Assembly: GCA_016858145.1 (NCBI GenBank)
Contig: JAEHOE010000113.1
Span: 186,001 to 250,000, forward strand
DNA from: Edaphochlamys debaryana
Lineage: Eukaryota > Chlorophyta > Chlorophyceae > Chlamydomonadales
Reading direction: 5' to 3'
DNA length: 64,000 bases
A program made the position numbers and the translations under genes. Shown piece by piece: positions 44,701 to 57,200 of the stretch; within the stretch, counting starts at the first letter, position 1; each line of letters starts with the position of its first letter. Under the pieces are notes generated by a model, which saw only the letters and a list, made by a program, of their open reading frames with translations, was not told the origin of the DNA and did no database searches.

Positions 44701-45254
44701 CCCCGGCGTCCAGTGCCGCCCCGTATAGCACAAACCGAATAGGCGCAAGTGTGCATGCAAACAGGAGGATCAATATGATGTACGGCATACGCCGATCCCG
44801 CCATACTTGCCTCGCGGACTTCCAGACATTGCATCGGCTCACGCGCCCTCGGCTGCCATCAATCCCGAAAGCCATGTGCCGGTCTGAATCGACTCTTGGC
44901 ATCCGTACAATAGCTTTCCGTGTGAACTGACCAACAGGCTTCCTGGCCCATGACACGCCATGCGATCCCGACCTGAGAAAGCCTTTTCCCCGGGTCACAG
45001 CCCCCGCGGCCCCTTCCGCACCCCACCGTCGCTCCATTCCAGGGACGAGAGGCAGGATCGACAATGGTCCAAACACCCACACGACCCCGAGCGCCCAACA
45101 CGCCTCTGTGCCAAGCTCACGAGCCACCCCAGCGTTTCCCTCCATCCAGCCACCCCATCGTCCGCCCCACGCTCCCCGCACCGCCGCCCCTCCCCGCCAA
45201 TGCATCCCCCGGCGCCCCCCGCCACCCCACGCGCCCCCATGCGCCCCCTGCCTT
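41713..45254. other. 3.5-kb region without recognisable genes
   Basis: I find no exon with family resemblance and no transposon protein. It contains an ATT microsatellite, several TGCA-rich stretches near 42230-42350 and a Pro/Ser-rich open frame at about 43500-43800 that could be chance in GC-rich DNA. The right end is the 3' flank of the kinase gene. Confidence 0.4.
42168..42191. repeat. (ATT)n microsatellite
   Basis: Eight ATT units, an AT-rich island in GC-rich DNA. Confidence 0.95.
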
Positions 45255-48200
45255 CTAGATGATGAGCAAGCTGGGCCCCGCCCCCCCGCCCGTGTTGCCG
45301 CCCTGCGGCCGCCCGGGGCCATTGCCGCCGGGGCCGCGCGGCTGCGCCGTCTCGGGCGCTGCGTGGTGCTGCCGCTGGGGCGCCTGGGCCGAGCCCTGGG
45401 GGGACAGCCCCGATCCGGGGGCGTGGGCGGGCGGGGCGGGGGAGGCGGCGGCCGCGATGGCGGTGAGGTTCAGGACCTGGGGAGGGGGGGGGAGAGGGCG
45501 GGAGCGGGGAGCAGGGGGAGTTGGTTCAGGGGGAGGTAGCAGAACGAAGTCTTGGCCATGCGGACGCCCTGATGCCACCACACGTACACCCAGCCCCACC
45601 CGCCGCCAGTTCGGCAGCCCCTCCGCCCCCGCCCTGCTTGCTGCAGAACCTCAACTCCAACGTGCTCGAGCAGGTCTTGATCGCCAACAAGATGCCGACA
45701 CCAGTTACACGCGCACACACACTTCGGAATCAGCCCCCCTGCCCGCCCCTCCCTTCCTGCATTTCCCCTCCCCCTCCCTCCCCACCCACACCTCCCCATC
45801 CGCCGCCCACCTGCGCCACGTGCGGGTGCGCCCCCGCGCCCCCTCCCCCTCCCGCCCCCGCCCCCGCCGCCGCCGCCGCCTGCAGCTGCAGCTGCGCCGC
45901 CGCCGCGGCCGCGTGCCTCGCGGGCGCCTGCATGGGCGAGTCCGCCAGCCCCCCTCCCCCCCCGCCTCCGCCGCCTCCCCCCGGCGCCCCAGGCCCCCTC
46001 CAGGACCGCCAGTGTGAGCGGGAGTGGGTGTCCACCATGGACTCCAGCTCTGCCACGATGGCGCCCGCGGTGGGGCGCTCCGAGGGGGTCGGGTGCCAGC
46101 AGCGCTCCGCCAGGCGCCTGGGGTGGTGGGGTGGTGGGGTGGGGCGGAGTGGTGGGGTGGGAATGGGAAGGAGGGAAGGGGTGGTCGTTGCTGTGTTGGA
46201 GGCTGGAGAGTAGCGGTGTGGCGAGCCCGATGCGCACAGGGGACGAAGGATAGGGTTGCAAGGGAACGTGGTGAGTACTGAGTAGTGGGCTGAGGTGGAG
46301 GGAAGAGCGCGAAGGGCTTGGCCGAGCTGGGTGGCGGTAGCCAAGCGCGTAGCGGAGAAGGCTGGCCCGCGAGCCGTTTGCTGCGCACGCACCCCCCCGC
46401 CCCCCGTGCCCAAGCCTCCACGCCAGAGCTGCACGAGCACGCCCCCAGGGGCCCCGCCCCGCCCCGCCCCGCCCCGCCCCGCCCCGCCCCGCCCCGCCCC
46501 GCCCCGCCCCGCCCCGCCCCGCCCCGCCCCGCCCCGCCCCGCCCCACCTGTACTCCGGCGGCACCCAGGCAGGGAACTGCGGCCGCAGCCCCTCCCGCAC
46601 CACCCCCCGAATGATCTGCTTGGTGGTGAGGCCCTGGTACAGCCGCGTGCCACACAGCATCTGGGGGGGGGAGGGGTGACGGGATGGGGTTGTGTGTGGT
46701 GGTGGTGGGGGAGCTGTGGGGTGATTTTCGGAGCATTGGAGAGCGGAGGAAGAGATAGAGCGGAGTTGTCGGGATCAAGCAAAGCGAAGCAGGGCGTAGG
46801 AGAGCTCCATCCAGGGCGCCGTCCGCAGGGGCCACGCTTGTGCATCCCCTCCTTCAGTCAGACCCCTCCTCCCAAACGCCTCAGCGAGCTCTCATCGGCC
46901 GCCCCTCCCAGCGGAGGGGTAACCCGGGGGGGACGGTGGGTGTCGCGGCCTCCCCACAGCAAGCCTGCGACCACTATGCCCCGCTGACCAGCTGAGGGCG
47001 CACCTGCCACATGAGGATCCCGAACGAGAAGACGTCCTGTGGGGCGGGTGTGGGGAGGAGAGGCACTGAAGGCATGGGCATGGGATTGAACTGCCCCCAG
47101 CCCCGCCTCCGCATGTCGGGCCCTGCCGTAACTCTGGACCCGTGCCCTGGGCCCTTGTCCCAGCGCCCCCCCGCCGCGGTCCACCACCTCCCCGTCCCTC
47201 ATACCCCCTTCCCCCCCCCCGCCCCACGCGACGCTTTCCCGCTTATCAGCTTCAAACACCCCCCGCCCCCCCCCCCCTCCCCCCCCTCACGATGCTGGCG
47301 TTGAGCTGCTTCTGCCCCGCCAGGCTCTCGGGTGCCATGTGGGTCAGGGTCCTGACAGGGGGGGAGGGGGAGAGGGGGCGGGCCACGGTCGGCGGGCATG
47401 GTTTGGGGAGACCCTGGAGCGCAGGTGGGGAGGCGGAACACGGGTGCAGCGGTGGTATTGGATAGTGAAGGTCGGGCACGTTGGTGGCAGGCAGCCCACG
47501 GGGCGCTGCGCAAGCACATGGAGCGCCTCGGTCCAGCCGTCTTTCTGCCCCACGTCTAAGTAAAATACAAATCGCTAAGCCCCCCTCCTCCTACTCTCCG
47601 CCCCCCCGCTAACCCCGCCGCCCACCCGCTGCCGACCGCCTCGTCGATCACCAGTTGCCCGTCCTCGTCGTGCGCCATCATTTTGGCCAGACCTGACAGG
47701 GGGGGAGAGGGGGGAGGGGGGGAGGGAAGGCGACAGTCAGACGCCAGGCGTTGGCACAGTGATCTGTCCAGACAGGGCAGGGCAGGGCGCGGGGCAAGGG
47801 GAGTGGGCCGTCGAGCATGGCCGGTGCGCACGCCACGCGGTGGAGGGCCGGAAAGGAAAACGGATAGCAAGGCTACTTCAGGTGACGTCACAGCGAATGC
47901 AGTCTAGAGAGCCCGACACTCCCCCTCGTAGGCAGCTGGTGATGGTTGAGTATAGGTACAGCTCATGTACGCCACCAGTCGTGACGCTTCTCTTCATCCT
48001 TAACGGCGCCCGAGCCGCACACGCGCACGCACCAAAGTCTGACAGCTTGGCCGTGAAGCCGCGTGGGTCCCTCGGCGAGCTCTTGAGCAGCACGTTCTGC
48101 GGCTTGAGGTCGCAGTGGACCATGTGCAGTCCGTGCATGTGCCGCAGCGCCAGAGCCACCTCCAGCAGCGTAGAGTACACGGCCTGGGGGGGGGGGGCGG

Positions 48201-51200
48201 GGGTGCAGAGTGGTGGGGGAAGCGGAGCAGTGGGCGGAGGGCGAGGCGCGACCGGCCCTCTTCCCCAGCGTTTTTTGCACATGCTCACCGGGGATGTTTC
48301 AGCTGCGGGGAGGTTTCATGCGTGCAGGCTAGTGCCCGAGCACTAGCCGACCGCAGCCGCACCGGTCACCGCCCCCTCCCGACTGCCCGGCTTCGCCTCG
48401 CGCCGGCCCCTCGGGCCCGCAGCACCGCACTCGACATCCAACGGTCCCCGCATCCCAGCCCCGCATTCCCTCACCCCCACCACCCCAGGCCCCCACTCCG
48501 AGCCCCCGGGGTAGCCTGTCGGCTGCAGCCCCCATCCCCCATCCCCCCCCCCCTCACCCGTACCCCCTGCCTCACTGTCACCCCCCCATCCCCCATCTCC
48601 CGCCCCCTCACCCGCATGTTTAGCTGCAGGTGCACGCGGCTGGGCCGGTCGGCTGCGGTGCGGGGGAGACAGGGGAGGGAGGGGCGTGAGCGTGAGCGTG
48701 GGGGGCCGGGCCGGGGACCCTCCACCGCTTTCCTCGCAAGCGAACCCGTGCTTTCCCGCGCGTGGCTATCGGCGCGATGGGCAGAGCCTCCCCCCTGGCC
48801 TCTTGTGCCCCTGGTGCCAGGATGCCAGGTCACACTGCAACACTCCCCGGCCCCAGGCCCCAGTTACGCCTTCTTAACACCCTGCCCCACCCTCAACCTT
48901 CCACTCTCCGCCCCCCTCAGCCCCGACTCACGCCCCCCCTGCACGGTCCCCCGGTCGAAGAAGGCCCTCTGGTTGATGGCGTTCTTCAGCGTGCCAGCGT
49001 CGCAAAACTCCTGGCGGGGGGGGGGGGGGGGGGGGGGGGGGGATGGGAGGGCGAGGGGGGGGGGGGTACGAGGGGGAGGGGTTGAGAGGGGGGAGTGAGG
49101 CAGGCGCTGTCTTCCAAGGTAGGCGCTGTCCTCCAATACTGGCCCCTGTCACTAAGGTGTGGAGGCAGGCTGCACGCCTACGCCCACCCATCTCTAAGAA
49201 GCCATGACGGGGCCTGCCTTGGGCCCGACCTGGGCCCGACCTGACCCGGTCCCAGCCTCGGGGCCCAGCCGGGACCCACCTGGACGAGCACGATGACGCC
49301 CGAGCTGCGGGGGCTGCCGCCTGCACCAACAGGGGGGGGGCAGGAGGAGCCGGGAGGCAAGGGGGAAACGTCGGGCAACGTCGGAAGGGGAAGGGAGAAA
49401 GGGGGCTGGTCCACCTGCGTTCCCGCCACACGCTCTTAGCCCGGCGCCAGCCCCACTCGTCCAGCCTGCCCCTCAGTCCGCTGACGAGACCGCCCCCCTC
49501 CGCTCGCCGCTGTCCCTCCCCACGCCTTCGCCCCCCCCCTGATCGTCCCCACCCCTCCCACCCCATCCCCTCGCCGCCCCTTCCCACGCGCACCACCCAC
49601 CTCCGACCTCGCCGCTCTCGGCCGCGTCCCCCGTCCCCGACTCGCCGCCAGCGCCGCTGCCCGGCGCCGCCTGTCCGCCCCCACCACCGCCCAGCGGTCC
49701 CGCCACCGCCCCCGGCATGTGCGTCAGGCGCATCAGCTCCGCCACGCCGTCCAGCCCCGACAGCCGCCGCTGCAGCCCGTCCACCGGCTGGTCCCCCACC
49801 ATGACCCGCACGTCGGTGAAGAAGGTCAGGACCTGACAGGGGGTGGAGGGGGGGTGGAGGGGTGGAGGGGTAAGAGGGGGGGGAGCTGACAGGGTGGGGA
49901 GGGGGAGGGTGTTTGAATCTGAGAAGCGGGAGAGCGGGGAGGGGGAGGGGGAGGTTTAGGAGCACAGGAGAGCGAAAGGAGCGATGAAGGGGGGAAGGGG
50001 AGCGGGGGTGGGGAGGGTGTTGAGCAGCCCTCAGTACCATACCCACTCCCATCCCGGTACCAACCAACTCGGCAACCCTCCCCAGCTCCCCGTCTGGTGA
50101 ACGAGCCCGACCACCGTCCCGCCGGACAAGGCTGTCATGTCTGCCTCCCTCACCCACCCGCCCCTCCGCCCCCCCTCCGCCCCCCACCCCCCAGCCCCCA
50201 CCTGCACGATGTTGGGGTGCCCCCCCATGCCCACGCTGGCCACCAGTTCGATGGCGTCGTGCAGGTGCTTGTTCTCCAGCGCCACGCTGTTCATGCGCCG
50301 GAGGGGGCCCGCGGGGCCACCGTCGTCGCCCGCGGCGGCAGCCACCTCGGCCTAGGGGGGTGGGGTTGTGGGGTTGGGGGGTTGGGGGGTTGGGGGGGTG
50401 GGAGGTTGGGGGGTTGGGGGGTTGGGGGGGGGAGAGACGATGAAGCGGGGAAAGGCTGTGGAGAGAGGGATGAGGGGTTGGCAGCTTGGCACTGCACCGC
50501 CCCCACCACACCCCGCGTGGAACCGCCGGCGCGACTGCCCCTGCGGGGGCACACACGTCCCTCCCCCCCCCCCCCTCACCTCCTGTATGACCTTGATGGC
50601 CACCTCGGAGCCATGGTACAGACCCCGGTACACCACACCGTACCCGCCACGGCCGATCTAGGTAAGGGCGAATGGGGGTGGACAGAGAAAGGGTTGCGCA
50701 GACTGGGAGGCAAGGCGTGCGTGATAGAGCTGATTCCGGCAATGCACTCGACCCCGTCGATCAGACCCCCTACCCGCATCCGCTCCTTCCCCATCCCCAT
50801 CCCGCCTCCACCCCCATTGTACGGTGTGGAGCCACGCGCACCCCCCCCCCCTCCACCCCTGCTCCCCCCCCCGCAACCCCCCACACACCGCCCCCCCCCC
50901 CCCCCACACACACACACAAACACACTACTGGCCTACTATATTACGCATTCCCATACGCATTGCCGCTCCCCCCCGGGATCTCCTCCACACACTACTGCAC
51001 TGCGACGTATCACGCGCCGACCCCAACCACCCCCATTCCCCACCAGCTCCAGGATGCGTATGGACTCGAGATCCATTCCCGCCCCTTCTACGACCCCCCC
51101 CCGCCCCCCCACCCCCCCACCCCCCCACCCACCTGCTCCAGGATGCGTATGGACTCGAGGTCTTGCACCCGGCTGGCCGCCCGGCAGTTGGCCATCTGCT

Positions 51201-54200
51201 CGGCCTGCGCGGCCTTGAGGCGGTCGTGCAGCGTGGCGATGAGGGGGGCGAGCTTGGAGGAGCCTGGGGGGGTGGGGGGGTGGGGGTGGAGGTTTAGGGG
51301 GAAGTTTGAGGGGGGGCTGGCACGTGCTCGCCGAGGAAGTGTGGGACTGCGTCGGGTGAAGCGAAAGGGTTGACCTGGAAGGCGTTGGGTACGCCTTAAA
51401 AGGCGCCAATCCGCCCCGTCATATCGTATGCCCAGCACCCATCCCCGAGCCCCCACACCCCCGCGCCCCGAGCCCCGCCTCACCCCGTGGGCTGTTGGCT
51501 GCCTCCAGGCTGAAGCTCGCCCGCCCCGACGCCCTCCCGTCCTTCCCCCGGCTCCGCTCGAACCCCAGCAGCCCCTGGCTGCCGCTGCCCTCCGTCAGCA
51601 CCGCCGCCGCCGCCGACATAGCCGACAGCATCAGCCCGGTGCCGCCGCCGCCGGTGGTGTTGACGCCGGCGGCGGCGGCGCTGGCGGAGGCGACGGCGGA
51701 GGCGGCGTTGGCGGGGGAGTCGGCGGCGGCGAGGCCGCCCGAGGCGCCCGTGCGGATGCCGCTGGCGGCGGCGCCGGGCGCTGAGTCGACGGCGGCGGCG
51801 GCGGCGGTGGGGTCGATGACTTGGGACTGGGCGTTGGACCCCACCAGGGAGCGGAGGGAGCGGTTGCGCATGGACTCCTGGGGGGGGGGGGGGGGTAGGG
51901 GGAGGGTGTTTGAAGCTGATAAGCGGGGTAGGGGAGGGTAGGGTAGGGGGGAAACGGGAGGACGGGGCGTTTTTGAGGCTGAGCGGGATCGTGTCGCCCT
52001 CGCCAGGGAAGCATCTACCCGGGGGCACCAGCATCCCTTCCGGTCCTCCACCTGCCCATACATCACAAAACGCCACCCCAACCCTACGCACCACCGCACC
52101 CCTGCGCACTCCCGCTCAGCTCAGCAAACGCCCCACCCACCCCACCCCCCCGCCCACACCATGAGCTGGTGCTTGAGGTAGCCCCACTCCGCCGCCAGGG
52201 GCCCCGCCAGCTTGGCCGCCACGGTGGGTGTCAGGGCCTGTTGGGGGGGGGAGGGGGAGGGAGGAATGGGGGATGGCATGGGGCCTGGCATGGAGCAGTG
52301 CACGTGCCACGCCACGCCGGGCGGCGCTATGGCGTGCGGACGTCAGGCGGTCGTATGAGCGCCCGTATCGACCTCCAGAACCCTGAGTCCCTTCCCCCCC
52401 TACCCCCCCCCCAAAAACCCCACCTTGAGCAGCTGCCCCAGCTCCTGCACCACCGCCTGCAGCAGGCCCTGCGGCAGCACCGAGTGGTACGTGGCGTACA
52501 GCGCCAGCAGCGGACGGCCCTCGTGGGAGCCAGAGGCCAGCGCCAGGGACTGCGCGGGGGCGGCCCCGCGGGACACGGCCAGATCGCGGGGGTAGACCTT
52601 GGAGTCCTGGGGGGGCGGGGGGGAAGCGGGGGGGGAAGGGGGGGTGTTTGTTGCTGAGCGGAATCGCGGGGGGGGGGGGGGGATTGAGGGAGGAGCGTGG
52701 TCAAGGGGGTTGGGGGCCAGGCGCTTCCACCCCTGCAATGCTTGCTGGTGAGCCCGCAGACCTCAAGGGGGCAGCCGCACACGTTGTCCTTGGCCGCCGC
52801 AGTCTCCGCCAGAGTGGGCCTTGCAGCCCCAATCACCCCACGCCCATGCCCACCCGCACCACCCCACCCCTCACCTGCACGTATGCGTTGCAGTCGCTGA
52901 TGCACAGCCCCGACACGCCCCGACACGCCCTGACACGCCCCCATACACACCCCGCAGCCCCCGTCACCCCCCCCCTGCCCCCCACCTGCACGTAGGCGTT
53001 GCAGTCGCTGATGCACAGCCCCGACACGCCCTGACACGCCCCGACACGCCCCCATACACACCCCGCAGCCCCCGTCACCCCCACCCCCTGCCCCTCACCT
53101 GCACGTAGGCGTTGCAGTCGCTGATGCACAGCCCCGAGGCGTGCGACAGCGCCTCGCTCAGCAGCGTGTGCTTGAGCGGCAGCGAGTGGCCGCGGCACAC
53201 GGACAGCTGGGGGTCGGGTGGGGGGTCGGGGGGGTGAGGTTGGAGGAGGTTAGGTTTGGAGGTATTCAAACAGGGGGAGCGGGAGAGGGAGAGCGAGGGA
53301 GCGGGAAAGCGGGAGGGAAGACTCGTGTTGGCTGGCGCGTTGGACTTCCTGGCTCGAGGCTCTGCTGATGCCCCTGGCGACCGTGGACGCGCAGGGGGCT
53401 GCGCCAGCATCCATCCGCACCGGGGCCCCCGTGCAGGGGGCTGCTCCAGCAACGTGCAGGGGGCTGCTTCCTCCATACCGGTACGTCCCTCCCGGCCTGC
53501 CAACCCGCTCGGCTCCCACGCCGCGCGCCCTCCGCCCTCTGCTGCGGCGCCCGGCCTCCCCGAACCTTCCCCCAACCCCGACCCTCACCTCGTCCCCCCC
53601 GTGCCCCCCCCGAGCGTACAGAGACCCGCGCTCCGCGAAGCTATCCCGAGCCCCATCTGCGGAGGGAGGGCAGGCGGACAGGACAGGGGGGGAGGGGGGA
53701 GTGTTTGCTGCTGAGCGGGAACGCGCCGACGCCAGGCGAAACCTTGCATGGAGAGGTACATACCGGGGGAGGGGGGAGATGCGCTCAGCAAGAGGTGACA
53801 GGACAGCGAGCAGCAAGGTTGCAGGAAAGCCAAGAGTCGGGCCCACGGCAGGCCCAAGCCTGTGCGATGCGCCGGGCAGCCAGGCCCCGCCAGGCCCAGC
53901 TCCGCTGCCCCGCTCTTGTTCCTTCGCGGTCTCACCCCTGCTTGGCCCCCAACTGCAAACCGCCCACTCGCCCACCCACCCACCACCGCTTCCCTCGCTT
54001 AGCCCCTCCCGCCAGGCCCCTCCCCCCAGGCCCCAGCCCCGCCGGACCCCCTCGCGACCCCCGACCCCACACCTCATCTCACCCACCCCACCCCACCCCG
54101 CAACCCACACTCCCGACCCCACCCACCCACGAAGGCCGCCGCCGCCGAGGGCACCCTCGACGCCACCAGCCCCTCATTCCCCCCCAGCGACCGCCGAGTG

Positions 54201-57200
54201 GGGGCGCCCGAGGCGGCGCCGCGCGCGCCGCCGCCGCCCTGCCCGCCGCCGCCGCCGCCGCCGCCCACTGCTGACGTGTCCACCAGCAGTACCTCGCTCA
54301 GCCGCCGCCGCACCGCGGGACCCAGCAAGTCCGTGGCTGCGGACTGAAACACGGCCGCAGCCTCCACGTCCTGAACCCAAGAGGAAAGAGGTAGAGGGGG
54401 ATGCGCAACAGATGGAGATATGGGGCAAAGGTGGGTTACCCCGACAGGTTACGGATACCCCGCACGTCCTGGCTCGTCCCCGCCCCCGCCCCGCCCCCGC
54501 CCCCGCCGCCGGCTCCGTTTGTCCCATTCCTCTCCCCAGCCCCCCGGCCCACCCCAACCCCACCCTCTACCCCTACCGCACCCCTCACCCCCCACCCATC
54601 GAGGGCAGGAACGCCATGCCCCACCCCCACACCCCTTACCCCCACGCTCTCCCGCTCAGCTTCGAACACCCCTCACCCCTCACCCCTCACCCCACCCCCG
54701 CACCCCCCTATCCCCCCACCCACCGAAGGCAGGAACGCCACCCGCGCCTGCGTCTCCACGTGCGTGACGCTCAGCACCAGCTCCGCCGCCGCCCCCAGCA
54801 CCACCCGCACCAACGCGTGGATGGTGCCGGCGCCGGACAGCTCGCCCAGGGCCCGGGAGGCCAGGTCGACCTGGGGGATGTGGGGTGGGAGGGCGGGGGA
54901 TGAGGAGTGGGCGAGGGGGGGGGGGGCGGGGGAGCGCCCTTCCCGCCCTTTCCCTCATCGTGCTGACCCCTCAGCGCCCCAATACCCTCAACAGCGATAC
55001 TCCCCAACAACACGGCCGCCCAGGCCCCCGCCCCGAAGCCGCGGCGCACCTGGGGCGTCCGCAGGGGAGCCGACAGCAGTGCCGCCACGGCGTGGAGCGA
55101 CTCGGGCCGCCAGCAGGGGGGGCGGCAGGCGCCTGGCAGGGGGGGACGCGGCAGGGAAGGGTGGAGGGCACGAGGACAGCAGGAGGGGGGCTTGTGGGCA
55201 GGTGTATGCAGCGCGCCGCACGGGCATTCGCTGTCCGCCCTCTCTGCGCCATGTCCAGGCAAGGGGCAGTTAGGACATGGTTGGCCGTCCAAGTATGTAA
55301 ACTCGTCACTCGCAAACAAGTCCTACGGCGCGTGCTCATACACCTTACTGCCCCTCACCTGGTACTATGCTCAGGCCTCCCGTATCGGGCGAGATGCGCT
55401 AGGCCGCAAGGTGCGGCCGTGCAATGCAGCAAGGGGTCCCAATGTCGGCACGGCCTAAACCCTATACATAGCAGCGGCCCGCCCCTTCCCCGCGTCCTCC
55501 ACCCATGCGCCGCTCTTCCCTCCCACCCTCTTTCCATCCCACCCCTCCCACCCCACCCCCCGTCTCCCACCCCTTCCCCCCCAGCCGCTCACCCTCCGCT
55601 CCCAGCGCCAGCACGCCCACGGTGTGGCTCCCCGCGGGAATGCCCACCGCCGCGAAGTGCCGCTGCCCCGCGCGGTATGCCAGGTGGCGCCACTCGGGGG
55701 GGGAGGCGGGGGGCAGCAGGGGGCCGCCCTTGCCCTCCCGGCCCTCCTTGACCTCCTTGGCGCTGGCGCTGGCGGGGGCGGGGGAGTCCAGGAAGCACAG
55801 CAGCCGCCCCGGGTCCTTGTGCAGCTGTGCAGGATGGAGGGGGGGGAGGAAGGGGGAAGGGGAGGGGAGTGGGGGTGTAGGGAGGAGCGAGGGGGCCCAC
55901 CAACGGTCCAGCGACATGGGGCCTGCGCGAGGGGGCGTCCGCCCCCGCATGACGGACATTGGACATGAGCGCCAGCCCTCGCCCAAGCCCTGCCGCTCCC
56001 GAGTATCCTGCTCTGCTCGCCCCATGCTCTTTCGCGACCACACCGCCACAACCCGCTCGCACCCCCGACCCGACCCGACCCGCCCCACCCCGCACCGCCC
56101 CACCCAACCCGCCCCACCCCGACACACCCACCTGCTCCGCGATCCGCGCTGCGGCACACCCCGCCACCCCGCCACCCCTACACACTGCCACCCCCTAACA
56201 GCGGAGCTGACGTTCCCGGGTCTATACGATCAGCCCTTCACGCCCACCTGCTCCGCGATCAGCGCTGCGGCGGCGCACGAGGGCCCCAGCGCCGGCAGTC
56301 CGGGCCCCGGGCCGGCGCTCGGGGGACTGCCCGGCACGGGCGCGGAGGCGGCGGGGGCCAGCGTCCCAGCCGGGTTGGCCGCCGCTGCCGAGGCTGGCCC
56401 TGCGGTGGAACAACAGGGGACGGTGGGTTGGGGCGCCGAGCTTACGGTCGTGAGGTCCCTGGGCCGCCATGGGTGGCCCCGCAGCGCTCTCTCGCCCCTT
56501 CCCGCGCAGCACCCAGCCCGGCTGCCCAGTGCCGCACAGCTGCCCACAGCCGCACAGCCGCCCACCCGCTTGGCCGCACAGCTGCTCACCCGCGGGCGCC
56601 ATGCCGGTGGCCGAGGGCCCCGGGGCGGACATGAGCATGGGCACGCCCACGCACAGCGGCGGGGCGGCGGGGCCCGCCAGCGCCAGCGGTGACGCGAAGC
56701 CATTGTCCCCCGATATCAGGAAGATGCTGCGAGCGGTAGGGGGCGGGGGCGGGGGTGGCTTCGTGCGGGCGGGGTTTGGGGACGTGGCGGACGGTGTGAC
56801 TAAGCCCTGAACCGCGTGCGGACGCATGACTAAGCGCCCCTGCCCCTGGGCTCGGGGCGTGATGACCACCGCCCGACGGTGCAGGGCTTGGCTAACTACC
56901 TTCCACGCCCTCGAAGTCTGCCGCTCTGCCTGCTCCTCACGCCGACAGGCAGCGCCCGGGTGGGGCCTGACGCCAAGGAGCCCTCACGCCCTGCCATCCG
57001 CCCCCAGCTAGCCATCCGTCCAGGACTCACCAGGCGTGGTTCGCGGTGAGGTGCTGGGCCGTGGCAATGGCGGCCCGCTCAATCTGCTCCCACCTGCAGG
57101 CCGGGGCCGGGGCAGCGGCCAGGCAGGGCGGGGCCCTCAGCACAGAGTGTGCGGCCCTCACGCATCTGCAGAGGGCCTAGCGGACCCTCTGATGCGGTTA

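Larger units (their letters stand above)
47238..54670. repeat. dispersed 20-24 bp intronic element, seven copies in the kinase gene
   Basis: Core GTGTTTGAAGCTGAtaAGCGGG. Plus-strand copies: 49908-49930, 51905-51928, 51967-51988, 52643-52665, 53701-53720. Inverted copies: 47238-47260 and 54651-54670. All lie in kinase introns, mostly next to the G/C-rich tract beside a splice site. I do not see it in the other genes of the window. Confidence 0.7.

Noticed and set aside
45470..46660. 396-codon minus-strand frame
   Set aside because: Joins kinase exons 26-27 fragments in a wrong frame across the GGGGC intron.
48928..50742. 604-codon minus-strand frame through kinase introns
   Set aside because: Mostly intron; it misses the kinase motifs that splice together in other frames.
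52873..53025. Two extra exons encoding GLCISDCNAYVQ
   Set aside because: Donors are present, but no credible acceptors precede the copies; better explained as tandem duplication of an exon end.
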